Part shown: in pieces, positions 8,933-18,235 of the stretch
Position numbering within the stretch: position 1 is the first letter of the stretch
Layout: each line of letters opens with the position of its first letter
Source: Oceanobacter sp.
GTDB taxonomy: Bacteria; Pseudomonadota; Gammaproteobacteria; Pseudomonadales; Oceanobacteraceae
DNA: 64,000 bases
Direction: 5' to 3'
NCBI GenBank assembly: GCA_002733645.1
Contig: NVWL01000014.1
Coordinates: forward strand, 24,053-88,052
Notes under the pieces: generated by a model
The model's database searches: none
Told to the model about the DNA's origin: nothing
The model's input: the letters and a program-made list of their open reading frames with translations, nothing else
Position numbers and translations under genes: made by a program

Positions 8933-10247
8933 CCGTTGGAGTGACGTGACCCCAGAGTATACGTACTCGCCGCGTACCTCAGGAAAGCTAATCCGGATGG
9001 TCGGCTTAACGTTAGAAGCTGTGGGCATTGATGTACGCATTGGCGATCGCTGTAGAGTAGAGCGTCAAGACGGCGGGGATATTGAAGCAGAAGTCGTTGG
9101 CTTTGATGGTTCTCGTATCTTTTTAATGCCGGTCGAGCAAGTGGATGGTTTACGACCCGGCGCCAGAGTCTGGCCTTTACAAGGTGCGGCTGACGTTCCT
9201 GTGGGTTTTTCCTTATTAGGGCGTGTGGTTGATGGCTCTGGCCGACCGCTAGATTTGGGTGGCCCTTTAATGAATACCGAATCAGGGCACTTGCAAGGGC
9301 AATATATTAACCCACTTCATCGCGCTCCCATTCGTGAAACCTTAGATGTCGGTATCCGGGCTATCAATGCATTACTGACGGTAGGCCGGGGTCAGCGTAT
9401 CGGTTTGTTTGCAGGCTCCGGTGTGGGTAAAAGTGTACTCTTGGGGATGATGACTCGATTTACCACTGCGGACGTCGTTGTCGTGGGTCTCATTGGTGAG
9501 CGTGGACGAGAAGTAAAAGAATTTATTGATGAAATCTTAGGGCCTGAAGGGTTAAAGCGCGCTGTTGTGGTGGCGTCACCAGCGGATGACTCCCCATTAA
9601 TGCGCCTACGAGCCGCCATGTATTGCACGGCCATCGCCGAGTTTTTTCGTGATCAAGGGCAAAACGTATTACTGCTGATGGATTCATTGACTCGTTATGC
9701 ACAAGCGCAGCGTGAAATCGCACTCGCAGTCGGTGAGCCTCCAGCGACGAAAGGCTATCCGCCTTCCGTATTTAACAAGCTGCCAAAATTAGTCGAGCGC
9801 ACAGGTAATGGTCAGCAGGGTGGCGGATCCATTACCGCCTTTTATACCGTGCTAAGTGAAGGGGATGATATGCAAGACCCCATCGCGGATGCTAGCCGAG
9901 CGATTCTCGATGGTCACATTGTTCTTTCTCGGCGTTTGGCAGAAGAAGGGCACTACCCCGCGATTGATGTTGAAGCTTCGGTGAGCCGGGTGATGCCACA
10001 AATTGTTGACGATTCATGGTTACAGCAAGCACAGCTATGTAAGCGATTAATGGCACATTATCGTCAAAATCAAGACTTAGTTGCTGTAGGCGCTTACCAA
10101 GCAGGCAGTGACCAAGTGCTGGATGTAGCTATTGAGCGTATGCCCATTATCAAAGCCATGTTACGTCAGGGGTTATCGGAAGGGGCAGATATTGCGAGTA
10201 GTAAAAAAGCAATGAATGATCTCTTTCCCGGCACGGGTAAAGCCTAA
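8919..10247 (+). CDS. fliI: Flagellum-specific ATPase FliI
   Basis: FliI is the hexameric ATPase of the flagellar type III export apparatus, related to the F1 beta subunit. The 442-residue length is typical. Walker A is [11 protein letters not shown], Walker B is in [17 protein letters not shown], and the type III signature region [20 protein letters not shown] is present. I start it at the ATG at 8919 (MSLSDRW), which overlaps the end of fliH. An upstream GTG at 8862 would add residues out of the fliH tail. The stop and the fliJ start share one base (TAATG). Confidence 0.96.
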   Translation: MSLSDRWSDVTPEYTYSPRTSGKLIRMVGLTLEAVGIDVRIGDRCRVERQDGGDIEAEVVGFDGSRIFLMPVEQVDGLRPGARVWPLQGAADVPVGFSLLGRVVDGSGRPLDLGGPLMNTESGHLQGQYINPLHRAPIRETLDVGIRAINALLTVGRGQRIGLFAGSGVGKSVLLGMMTRFTTADVVVVGLIGERGREVKEFIDEILGPEGLKRAVVVASPADDSPLMRLRAAMYCTAIAEFFRDQGQNVLLLMDSLTRYAQAQREIALAVGEPPATKGYPPSVFNKLPKLVERTGNGQQGGGSITAFYTVLSEGDDMQDPIADASRAILDGHIVLSRRLAEEGHYPAIDVEASVSRVMPQIVDDSWLQQAQLCKRLMAHYRQNQDLVAVGAYQAGSDQVLDVAIERMPIIKAMLRQGLSEGADIASSKKAMNDLFPGTGKA

Positions 10248-10687
10248 TGGGATACCATCATCCCCGTGCTCGTCGGCTTGGAATCGTACTTGATTTAACC
10301 CGTCGTGAAGAGAAAGACGCTTTACAGCGATGGGGCGATATTCAACAACGATTAACCGCAGAGCAAGAGAAACGTACCCAGCTAAATTCCTACATTAATG
10401 ATTACCGTCACCAGATTACAACGCCATCAGCAAGCGCCGTCAGTGCCGGGAATATTCATAACTCACTCGACTTTATTCAGCAGATTGAATCCGCGTTGTT
10501 GCAACAAGAAACGCAGATTTCGCAGCTAGAAGCGCAAAACACCTCCGCCAGAAATGCCTACTTAGAAACGCATAACAAAGCAGACGCCCTAGAAAAAATG
10601 ATCGAGCGTCTAGAGCAAGAGCATCAACAAGGGTTAAACCGCCTTGAACAACAAGAATCTGACGAATGGGCCAATCGCCGTCGATAA
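10247..10687 (+). CDS. fliJ: Flagellar export chaperone FliJ
   Basis: FliJ is the coiled-coil stalk protein that sits in the FliI hexamer and escorts export cargo. The 146-residue product is almost entirely helical coiled coil, rich in Glu, Gln and Arg (EEKDALQRWGDIQQRL, KADALEKMIERLEQEH). That composition, its length and its position immediately after fliI identify it. It is the last gene of the fliE operon. A gap of 331 bases follows. Confidence 0.92.
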   Translation: MGYHHPRARRLGIVLDLTRREEKDALQRWGDIQQRLTAEQEKRTQLNSYINDYRHQITTPSASAVSAGNIHNSLDFIQQIESALLQQETQISQLEAQNTSARNAYLETHNKADALEKMIERLEQEHQQGLNRLEQQESDEWANRRR

Positions 10688-11018
10688 AGTCTGAGCTGTA
10701 TTCGTTGGAACTAGATCTGAGCTATTACAGCTACAGATAAAGGTAACCTGACTTTCTAGTACTCTGGATTAACCTTGGTATCATTTTTTTATATGTGAAC
10801 AGAATCTTGTGCATCATAGCTGATCTTTCAAATCCCCCTCTTTTCCCCTTGTCTGGGCCTTTTAGCGGGTAACGAGCCAGCCTCATACGCTTGTACTACG
10901 CAGTAGTTTTCTTCGTATTTTTCTTTGTCTATGTCTAAACGGAATATTTTGCTAATCATCTGGCAGCTTCGAATAAGCCGTCTAACCTTAGATTTAGGTT
11001 AAGGCGAGAATTATTGAA
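10688..11018. other. 331-bp gap between fliJ and the chemosensory module
   Basis: No gene fits here. A weak hairpin with a short T-run (ACTAC-GCA-GTAGT-TTT, 10895-10910) could end the fliE operon transcript. A small inverted repeat TAACCT..AGGTTA (10983-11001) lies just before the ribosome-binding site (AAGGCGAG) of the next gene. I found no sigma-54, sigma-28 or sigma-70 promoter that I would trust. Confidence 0.5.
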
Positions 11019-11303
11019 ATGGCAGAAAAAACCACCATCGATTGTGGCACTCGGCTCAGTATCGATCAGGCTGAAAGCTTATATCAATCGTTTGAGACCG
11101 CATTACTTACAGGTGCAGACCTATCCCTTAAAGCTGGTGATGTGCAGTTTAGCGACACCGCAGGCTTACAAATGATTATCAGTTTGAAAAAAACGCTCGC
11201 TCAAACAGGACATGATATTACCTGGGAGAACGTTTCAGACAACCTTAAAGAAACAGCAGGTTATTTAGGCTTAACAGAGCCTCTCAACCTTTCTGCTCAA
11301 TAA
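11019..11303 (+). CDS. STAS-domain protein of the chemosensory module
   Basis: This 94-residue protein is a single STAS domain (anti-sigma-factor antagonist fold). The region around residues 41-53, DVQFSDTAGLQMI, corresponds to the DSSGL phosphorylation loop of SpoIIAA, but here Thr47 and Ala48 replace the Ser-Ser pair. It is followed after 28 bases by cheY and heads the cheY-cheA-cheW-mcp-cheR-cheD-cheB block. Whether it is phosphorylated, and which kinase it meets, cannot be seen. The HsbR-like kinase/phosphatase encoded 8.6 kb downstream is one candidate partner. Confidence 0.8.
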   Translation: MAEKTTIDCGTRLSIDQAESLYQSFETALLTGADLSLKAGDVQFSDTAGLQMIISLKKTLAQTGHDITWENVSDNLKETAGYLGLTEPLNLSAQ

Positions 11304-11331
11304 CTCCGGTTACTATTTTAGGAGAACCTCT

Positions 11332-11694
11332 ATGGTCAGTATTTTAGCGGTAGATGATTCGGCTTCAATGCGCCAAATGGTCAGCTTCACACTCAAGGGC
11401 GCAGGGTATGACGTAAAAGAAGCGTCCGATGGTGTAGAAGCACTTGAGATCGCCAAGGGCAACACCTTCGATCTAGTTCTTACTGATGTGAATATGCCAA
11501 ATATGAACGGCATTGAACTGGTGAAGAACTTACGACAAGAGGAAGGTTATAAATTTATTCCTATGTTAATGCTCACTACAGAGTCTGCGGGTGATATGAA
11601 AATGCAGGGAAAGCAGGCAGGAGCGACCGGTTGGATTGTAAAACCGTTTAACCCTGACCAACTTCTCAGCACGATCAAGCGGGTTTTGGGGTAA
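11332..11694 (+). CDS. CheY-like single-domain response regulator (F7-type module)
   Basis: The product is a 120-residue receiver domain with the acidic pair D8/D9, phospho-acceptor D52 (LVLTDVNMPNMNG), the switch Thr/Ser (MLTTESAG) and Lys in WIVKPFNPDQL. It lies 6 bases before cheA and is of the CheY2 / VCA1096 type found at the start of class F7 chemosensory clusters, distinct from the flagellar CheY at 34428. A Shine-Dalgarno AGGAGA precedes the ATG. Whether it binds the motor is unknown; the corresponding P. aeruginosa CheY2 is not the main motor regulator. Confidence 0.92.
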   Translation: MVSILAVDDSASMRQMVSFTLKGAGYDVKEASDGVEALEIAKGNTFDLVLTDVNMPNMNGIELVKNLRQEEGYKFIPMLMLTTESAGDMKMQGKQAGATGWIVKPFNPDQLLSTIKRVLG

Positions 11695-11700
11695 ATAACA

Positions 11701-13785
11701 ATGAGTGTTGATCTGTCGCAATTTCATCAGATTTTCTTCGAAGAGAGTTTCGAGGGGCTTGATGTGATGGAGAGCGAGCTCCTTGAAATGGATCTCGATG
11801 ACGTTAATGAAGAAACCGTAAATACAATTTTCCGAGCGGCTCATTCTATTAAAGGCGGCGCTGGAACGTTTGGCTTTATGCCCATTTCTGAATTTACTCA
11901 CGTTGTTGAAACACTACTGGATGAGATTCGTTCAGGACAACGAACAATGCAGGCAAACTTTATCGACTTGTTTTTACAGTCGGTTGATTGCTTGCGCGGT
12001 ATGTTGTCAGACATGCAGGGAGGCAACGAGCCTGAGGCAGAGCGTCCAGCTCAATTGCGAAAAGAGTTTGAAGTAATTTTAAATATGGCCGCAGCGCCTA
12101 TTGAAGACGAAGATCCTAGTACAGCCGGGGATGGGCAGGGTTGGCTAATCAAAATGAGCCCACATCGTGACCTGCTATTGACCGGTAATGAACCCTTTAG
12201 AATGTTCCGTGAACTTCGAGATATTGTGGGTGATGACTGCCTAGAAGTAACGTCGTATTGCGATGACATTCCTGATTTTTCTAGCTTAACCCCAGAAGAA
12301 TGTTTCTTGAAGTGGGATTTGAAAGTCACTAAAACTGTACCACTGGAAGACATAAAAGCCGTGTTCGAGTGGGTTGAAGATGAATGTGATTTGGAATATC
12401 TGTCGCTAGATAATACCAGTGACACTGAACCTTCAGATGCTGACAATCATATTGAGGAAGCATCGAGTGCGGCATCTACAGAGTCTGTCGCTGAGGTAGA
12501 GCCAACGTCAGTCGAAGCTACGGAAATCAAAGCTACGGAAGTCAAAGCGGAAAAATCCGCAAAACCAGTGAAAAAACAGGCTGAAAGCTCTTCAATACGA
12601 GTTTCTATCGACAAAGTAGATAGCTTGATCAATATGGTGGGTGAGCTGGTTATTACCCAATCTATGCTGGGTGAGCTAGGGAGTAATTTCGATTTAGGGC
12701 GTTTAGCCAAGTTACAAGAAGGCTTGTCTCAGTTAGAACAAAACACCCGAGAGCTTCAAGAGAGCGTCATGAAAATTCGCATGATGCCAATCAGCTTTGC
12801 ATTCAGTCGCTTTCCACGCTTGGTGCGTGATCTTGGTAATCAATTAGATAAAAAAGTAAACCTAGTGACGCTGGGTGAGCAGACTGAACTTGATAAAACG
12901 GTAATGGAAAAAATCAGTGACCCCTTGGTTCATCTTGTGCGGAACTCAATGGATCACGGCTTAGAAACAACCCCAGACCGCATTGCCGCAGGTAAAAAAG
13001 AAGAGGGCACCATTACTCTCAATGCCTATCATCAGGGCGGTAATATCGTAATTGAAGTGGCTGATGATGGTGCAGGCCTGAATGAAGAAAAGATTTTACG
13101 AAAAGCTGTCGAAAAGAAATTAGTACCAGAGAAAAACAATCTATCACCTGAAGAAATACATCAATTGGTATTTTTGCCGGGCTTTTCAACCGCCGATGCT
13201 GTCAGTGATATTTCTGGTCGTGGTGTCGGAATGGACGTTGTTCGTAAAAATATTCAAGCGCTTAACGGCACTATAGAAGTTCGTTCTCAGCGCCATAAAG
13301 GCTCAACATTTATTATTCGATTGCCTCTGACACTTGCCATTCTTGATGGCCAGCTTGTGCAGGTATGCAACGAGACTTACATCTTCCCACTCGTCTCCAT
13401 TGTTGAATCTATTCAGATCAGTCGCAGCTCGCTCAATCGAGTAACAGCAGGGCAATATGTTATGCAATTACGGGATGAATACATCCCTATTGTTTGTCTG
13501 GATCAAGTCTTCGGGCTACGCGAAGCCGATGACAGTTCTGAGAATCTAATGCTGGTGGTCGTTGAAGGGGATACCGAAAAAATCGGTATTGTTGTTGATG
13601 ACTTATTAGGTCAACAGCAAGTCGTTATTAAGAGCCTTGAACAGAACTACAAAAAAGTATCGGGTATCTCAGGTGCCACAATACTTGGGGATGGTACTGT
13701 CGCATTAATTATTGATATATCCAGTATTGATAAAAAATTAGTGCCTGTGAAAAACAATTCACATCGTCCTGAACGAGCAGCGTGA
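11701..13785 (+). CDS. cheA: Chemotaxis histidine kinase CheA (F7-type module)
   Basis: The 694-residue product has the CheA order. An HPt domain has phospho-acceptor H48 (RAAHSIKGGAGTFG). An intermediate P2-like region spans residues ~140-240 (WLIKMSPHRDLLLTGNEP). After an Ala/Glu/Ser-rich linker come the dimerisation domain (~300-365, MVGELVITQSML), the HATPase domain (VRNSMDHGLE, DDGAGL, GRGVGMDVV) and a C-terminal CheW-like domain (~555-690). All catalytic motifs look intact. It is coupled to cheY upstream and cheW downstream. The family resemblance is to CheA2 of P. aeruginosa and VCA1095 of V. cholerae, as inferred from gene order and domain layout. Confidence 0.95.
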   Translation: MSVDLSQFHQIFFEESFEGLDVMESELLEMDLDDVNEETVNTIFRAAHSIKGGAGTFGFMPISEFTHVVETLLDEIRSGQRTMQANFIDLFLQSVDCLRGMLSDMQGGNEPEAERPAQLRKEFEVILNMAAAPIEDEDPSTAGDGQGWLIKMSPHRDLLLTGNEPFRMFRELRDIVGDDCLEVTSYCDDIPDFSSLTPEECFLKWDLKVTKTVPLEDIKAVFEWVEDECDLEYLSLDNTSDTEPSDADNHIEEASSAASTESVAEVEPTSVEATEIKATEVKAEKSAKPVKKQAESSSIRVSIDKVDSLINMVGELVITQSMLGELGSNFDLGRLAKLQEGLSQLEQNTRELQESVMKIRMMPISFAFSRFPRLVRDLGNQLDKKVNLVTLGEQTELDKTVMEKISDPLVHLVRNSMDHGLETTPDRIAAGKKEEGTITLNAYHQGGNIVIEVADDGAGLNEEKILRKAVEKKLVPEKNNLSPEEIHQLVFLPGFSTADAVSDISGRGVGMDVVRKNIQALNGTIEVRSQRHKGSTFIIRLPLTLAILDGQLVQVCNETYIFPLVSIVESIQISRSSLNRVTAGQYVMQLRDEYIPIVCLDQVFGLREADDSSENLMLVVVEGDTEKIGIVVDDLLGQQQVVIKSLEQNYKKVSGISGATILGDGTVALIIDISSIDKKLVPVKNNSHRPERAA

Positions 13786-13793
13786 GGAATAAC

Positions 13794-14309
13794 ATGGCAG
13801 AAGTAGCAGCAGAGAGTCTTGTGGTCGAAGGTCACCTCGCCGATGAACAGCAATATCTGACATTTATCATGTCCGGTGAAGAATATGGTGTGGATATTCT
13901 TGCAGTACAAGAAATTAGAGGTTGGGAAGCACCGACTCTGATTCCAAATTCTCCACCTTTTATTCGTGGTGTTATTAATCTACGTGGCACCATTGTTCCT
14001 ATTATGGATTTACGCTTACGTTTTGGCTTAACCGAAGCCGATTACACCGCAACTACCGTGGTTATTATCTTGAAATTTGATAGTGATAAAGGCGAGCGTG
14101 TACTCGGTATCGTTGTCGATGCTGTATCTGATGTTTATACCATTGCAGATACGGAAGCGCGTAAACCCCCAGAACTCACAGAAGATGAGAACTCTGACTT
14201 TATCAAAGGTTTGGTAAACGTCAGTGAAAAAATGGTCATCCTTCTGGATGTTGAGCAGTTGCTTGACCTCCACTTACAGGTGCTCTCAGAGCAAGTTATC
14301 ACTGATTAG
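13794..14309 (+). CDS. cheW: Chemotaxis adaptor CheW (F7-type module)
   Basis: CheW couples receptors to CheA. The 171-residue product is a full CheW domain with EEYGVDILAVQEIRGWE, the IRGVINLRGTIVPIMDLR core and GIVVDAVSDVY. The start is the ATG at 13794, eight bases after the cheA stop and preceded by GAGGA; the in-frame GTG at 13782 overlaps cheA and is less likely. It sits between cheA and the soluble receptor, as in class F7 clusters. Confidence 0.94.
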   Translation: MAEVAAESLVVEGHLADEQQYLTFIMSGEEYGVDILAVQEIRGWEAPTLIPNSPPFIRGVINLRGTIVPIMDLRLRFGLTEADYTATTVVIILKFDSDKGERVLGIVVDAVSDVYTIADTEARKPPELTEDENSDFIKGLVNVSEKMVILLDVEQLLDLHLQVLSEQVITD

Positions 14310-14354
14310 CCGCATGGCGGAAATATTACCTAAAACAGGTAAGGAATGGATATT

Positions 14355-16706
14355 ATGAAATTTTTAAAAGACCTTCTGTCATCTGAAACCAAAGACCCTC
14401 AAGCTATTAGTGAACTTGAAGGAATAGTTACAGCTCTGAATCAAAGCCAAGCTGTGATTGAATTTAATACCGATGGAACGATTATCACGGCCAATGATAA
14501 TTTCCTGAATACATTGGGTTATCGCCTGGATGAGATTCAAGGTAAACATCACAGCTTATTTGTTGACACAGAATATTCACGCTCACGTGAGTATGGCGAG
14601 TTTTGGGATGCATTGAACCGTGGTGAATTCCAGCAGGCTGAATTCAAGCGTTTTGGAAAAAGTGGAAATACCATATGGATTCAAGCGACATACAGCCCAA
14701 TTAAAGATGAAATCGGTCGTGTTTACAAAGTGGTTAAATTTGCTTCAGATATTACTGCGCAAAAAATTAAGGCCGAAGAGAATGCTATTACGGCAAACTA
14801 CGCTAACGCTTTAAAGCTATGTCAGGCAAACGTGATGCTAGCAGATAACGATATGAACATTATTTATATGAATGATGAAGTGTCGAAGATGTTGAGGGGA
14901 AGAGAGCCCGAACTGCAAAAGTATTTGCCTAATTTTAAAGTGGATTCGTTGGTGGGTACTAATGTTGACGGTTTTCATAAAAACCCTAGCCACCAGAGAA
15001 AAATGGTAAGGGAAATTACTGAGCCGTATAATACTCGCTTAAATTTTGATACGTTAAACTTTGAACTGACGGCGACCCCTTGGATTGGGACCGATGGCAC
15101 GCGTGTTGGTACGGTAGTGGAGTGGGTTGATATTACCGATACGTTGAAGGCACGAGAAGAAGAGGTACGCATTTCCAATGCAAACTCGCAGGTGAAACAA
15201 GCGCTTGATTGTTTGACGGCTAACGCCATGATTGCTGATGGAGATGGTAATATCATCTACATGAATGATGCAGTTAAGAGCATGATGCGTGATGCTGAAT
15301 CCGATCTTCGTAAGGAACTTCCAGGCTTTGATGCTAAGCACCTTGTAGGTGAAAATATTGATCGATTCCACAAAAATCCAGCGCATCAGCGATCGATGCT
15401 ATCTGCTTTAACGCAGACATATTCCACGCAAATTGTCGTTGGTGGACGTACTTTTTCTTTGATTGCTAACCCAATTGTTAGTGAAAAAGGTGAGCGCTTA
15501 GGCACCGTGGTTGAGTGGGCGGATCGCACAAAAGAAGTAGGTGCTGAGAAAGAAATTGATGCCATTGTTGAAGCCGCTGCGGCGGGTGACCTATCTCGTC
15601 GGATCGAAATATCCGGAAAAGATGGCTTCTTCTTGAATTTAGCGGAAGGTTTAAATCGTTTGCTCGGTATTGCCGATGATGTGGTGGCGGATACGGTAAG
15701 AATATTTGATGCCCTAGCCCACGGAAATTTAACGCGACAGATTGATAAAGAATACATGGGGTCTTTCGGCAAGCTTAAACAGGATGCTAACTCTACCGTT
15801 GAGCGTTTAACTGAAATCATTACCCGTATTCGTGAGTCGGCGTCGACGGTGACCACAGGCGCAAGTGAAATTGCACAGGGGAACGCGGATCTCAGTAAGC
15901 GTACTGAGTCACAAGCGTCCAGTCTTGAAGAAACGGCCTCCAGTATGGAAGAAATGACCAGTGCTGTTAAGCAAACCAGTGAAAACTCGGTACATGCGAA
16001 TGAGCTGGCCAACTCAGCTCGTGGCAAGGCACAAGAAGGGGGGGATGTAGTCAGCAAAGCCGTCGATGCCATGAATGAGATTAACCAAGCAAGTAAGAAG
16101 ATCTCTGACATTATCGGTGTGATTGATGAAATTGCCTTCCAAACGAACTTGCTTGCTTTGAATGCTGCAGTAGAAGCAGCAAGAGCTGGCGAGCAGGGTC
16201 GAGGATTTGCGGTTGTGGCTGGTGAGGTACGAAATCTTGCTCAGCGCTCTGCGGGTGCTGCGAAAGAAATCAAAGATCTTATCCGTGACAGCGTCGATAA
16301 AGTGGAAGCAGGCACCTCTCTGGTGAATGCGTCTGGTAAAACCCTGTCTGAAATTATTGGTGCTGTTGATCGTGTGTCTTCCATGATTCAAGAAATTAGT
16401 ACCGCAGCTTCAGAGCAATCGGCGGGCATTGATCAGGTAAACAGTGCGGTTGCACAGATGGACGAAATGACCCAGCAAAATGCGGCGTTAGTGGAAGAAG
16501 CAACCGCGGCGGGGGAAGCGATGTCAGGGCAGGCACAAGAGATGTCACAGCTGATGGAGTTCTTTACTCTGAACAGCCAAGGTGGTGGTAGTGCAGCATT
16601 GGCGATAGCCAGTCGAGCACCGGCCCCTGTCTCGCGAGCGCCAGCCCCTGTCGCTAATCAAGGTGGTCTGTCTGTCAGTAATACTGACGAGTGGGAGGAG
16701 TTTTGA
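14355..16706 (+). CDS. Soluble PAS-containing chemoreceptor (Aer2/McpB-like)
   Basis: This methyl-accepting protein of about 783 residues has no transmembrane helix. It carries three PAS domains (residues ~20-140, 145-270, 275-395); the second and third are clearly related ([23 protein letters not shown]). HAMP-type repeats follow (~400-515), then a signalling domain with the hairpin tip [20 protein letters not shown]. After an APAPVSR-rich linker it ends in DEWEEF, matching the CheR/CheD-tethering pentapeptide (GWEEF in P. aeruginosa McpB/Aer2). I prefer the ATG at 14355 because the Shine-Dalgarno AAGGA abuts the alternative ATG at 14346. It is probably a cytosolic redox or oxygen sensor, with ligand unproven. 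Confidence 0.93.
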   Translation: MKFLKDLLSSETKDPQAISELEGIVTALNQSQAVIEFNTDGTIITANDNFLNTLGYRLDEIQGKHHSLFVDTEYSRSREYGEFWDALNRGEFQQAEFKRFGKSGNTIWIQATYSPIKDEIGRVYKVVKFASDITAQKIKAEENAITANYANALKLCQANVMLADNDMNIIYMNDEVSKMLRGREPELQKYLPNFKVDSLVGTNVDGFHKNPSHQRKMVREITEPYNTRLNFDTLNFELTATPWIGTDGTRVGTVVEWVDITDTLKAREEEVRISNANSQVKQALDCLTANAMIADGDGNIIYMNDAVKSMMRDAESDLRKELPGFDAKHLVGENIDRFHKNPAHQRSMLSALTQTYSTQIVVGGRTFSLIANPIVSEKGERLGTVVEWADRTKEVGAEKEIDAIVEAAAAGDLSRRIEISGKDGFFLNLAEGLNRLLGIADDVVADTVRIFDALAHGNLTRQIDKEYMGSFGKLKQDANSTVERLTEIITRIRESASTVTTGASEIAQGNADLSKRTESQASSLEETASSMEEMTSAVKQTSENSVHANELANSARGKAQEGGDVVSKAVDAMNEINQASKKISDIIGVIDEIAFQTNLLALNAAVEAARAGEQGRGFAVVAGEVRNLAQRSAGAAKEIKDLIRDSVDKVEAGTSLVNASGKTLSEIIGAVDRVSSMIQEISTAASEQSAGIDQVNSAVAQMDEMTQQNAALVEEATAAGEAMSGQAQEMSQLMEFFTLNSQGGGSAALAIASRAPAPVSRAPAPVANQGGLSVSNTDEWEEF

Positions 16707-16712
16707 TTTCCC

Positions 16713-17564
16713 ATGAATGCATCGACGCTAGCGAGCTCTCTGCTGGGTGAAGATAAAGAGTTTTTAATGACAGGGCGCGATTTCGATGAAATCGCTGACC
16801 TTGCTTATAAACACACTGGCATTGTGCTGGGTCGTCACAAAGCAAACATGGTTTACGGGCGCATTGCCCGTCGTTTAAGGCAGTTAGGTATTGGTACCTT
16901 TCGAGAGTATCTCACTTTTCTTAATAAGAACTTTGAGAAAGAATCGACAGACTTTATCAATTTGATTACCACTAACCTGACTTCTTTTTATCGTGAATCT
17001 CATCACTTTGATTATTTGAAATCAACGGTTATTCCTGAGCTTAAAGAAAAGACTGAGAAGCGTGTTCGTATTTGGTCGTCTGGTTGCTCTATCGGGCAGG
17101 AAGCTTACACCATCGCTTTCACATTGGCGGACGCTGCCTTTCCTGCGTCTTGGGATATTAAGATCTTGGCGACAGACCTTGATTCTAATGTGATTGAGAC
17201 GGGACGAAGCGGTGTGTACCCCGTTGATCATATAGGAACTGTTCCTGATCTGGTGATTGAGCGGTATTTTCAAAAAAGCAAAGATACTACTCAGGTAAAA
17301 ATTAAAAAAAGTATTTTGGAAATGGTGCATTTTAAGCGCCTAAATCTATTAGAAAGCTGGCCGATGAGTGGGCCATTTGATGTCATATTTTGCCGTAATG
17401 TCGTCATTTATTTTGATCGTGATACCCAGAAAAAATTGTTCGATCGTTACGCTGATTACTTACCTGTAGGTGGGCACTTAATTATCGGGCACTCTGAATC
17501 GATTAACGGTTTATCCGATCGATTTGAATCGGTAGGTAATACTATTTACCGAAAACTCTATTAA
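16713..17564 (+). CDS. cheR: Chemoreceptor glutamate methyltransferase CheR
   Basis: CheR methylates receptor glutamates using S-adenosylmethionine. The 283-residue product has the N-terminal CheR helical domain (TDFINLITTNLTSFYRESHHF) and the methyltransferase domain with SAM-binding motifs (RIWSSGCSIGQEAYTIA, ILATDLDSNVI) and the conserved FDVIFCRNVVIYF strand. It follows the receptor gene by 6 bases, and that receptor carries a C-terminal WEEF tether expected to bind the CheR beta subdomain. It is the only cheR in the window. Confidence 0.95.
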   Translation: MNASTLASSLLGEDKEFLMTGRDFDEIADLAYKHTGIVLGRHKANMVYGRIARRLRQLGIGTFREYLTFLNKNFEKESTDFINLITTNLTSFYRESHHFDYLKSTVIPELKEKTEKRVRIWSSGCSIGQEAYTIAFTLADAAFPASWDIKILATDLDSNVIETGRSGVYPVDHIGTVPDLVIERYFQKSKDTTQVKIKKSILEMVHFKRLNLLESWPMSGPFDVIFCRNVVIYFDRDTQKKLFDRYADYLPVGGHLIIGHSESINGLSDRFESVGNTIYRKLY

Positions 17565-17576
17565 GGGAGGAAGCCT

Positions 17577-18224
17577 ATGCTTAACTCCAGACCGCCAGAA
17601 CCTAAACCACTTCCGGGGTTCGAGCACGTTGTTCGATACTGGGATGGCGTTCATAACACCTGGGCCGCCAAGATTCTACCGGGCGAGTTTTATGTCTCTA
17701 CACAAGGTGAGATGATTGCGACGGTACTTGGCTCGTGTGTGTCAGCTTGTATTCGCGATAAGGTTATGGGCATTGGTGGTATGAACCACTTTATGTTGCC
17801 TGAACCCAATGATCACTCCAGCGAGCTATGGGGTACAAACCCCGCAGCACAAGAATCTCGCTATGGTAACTGGGCGATGGAGTATCTGATCAACGAAATA
17901 TTAAAACGTGGCGGCCGACGTGAAAACTTAGAAGTAAAGATTTTTGGCGGTGGCCAGATGATCGCGTCAATGAGTGACATCGGGCAGCGAAATATTTTAT
18001 TTGTGTATAGCTACTTACAAAGTGAAAACTTGGCGATAGCAAGTTCAGATGTTGGTGATGTTTACGCGCGTAAGGTGTTGTATTTTCCTGATACCGGCGC
18101 TGTAAAAATGCGTCGAATTTCAAATGTTAAAAACGATACCTTGGTTAAACGTGAAACCAAATACCATGAGCAAGTTAACTTTGAAGATAAAGCACAAGGA
18201 GACAGCGGCATTGATCTTTTCTGA
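17577..18224 (+). CDS. cheD: Chemoreceptor glutamine deamidase CheD
   Basis: CheD deamidates receptor glutamine side chains. The 215-residue product shows the catalytic cysteine in IATVLGSCVSACIRD, the histidine in GIGGMNHFMLPE, and the GRRENLEVKIFGGGQMI core. It is placed between cheR and cheB with spacings of 12 and 11 bases and a strong GGGAGG ribosome site, the usual order of class F7 clusters. Confidence 0.94.
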   Translation: MLNSRPPEPKPLPGFEHVVRYWDGVHNTWAAKILPGEFYVSTQGEMIATVLGSCVSACIRDKVMGIGGMNHFMLPEPNDHSSELWGTNPAAQESRYGNWAMEYLINEILKRGGRRENLEVKIFGGGQMIASMSDIGQRNILFVYSYLQSENLAIASSDVGDVYARKVLYFPDTGAVKMRRISNVKNDTLVKRETKYHEQVNFEDKAQGDSGIDLF

Positions 18225-18235
18225 GCTGTATAACT

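Noticed and set aside
10941..10952. Possible sigma-54 site (GGAATATTTTGC) before the STAS gene
   Set aside because: GG and GC are 10 bases apart rather than 12, so RpoN would not be expected to use it.
15386..16111. Long minus-strand frame (241 codons) opposite the receptor gene
   Set aside because: It is antisense to the conserved receptor signalling domain and is Ser-rich shadow sequence.
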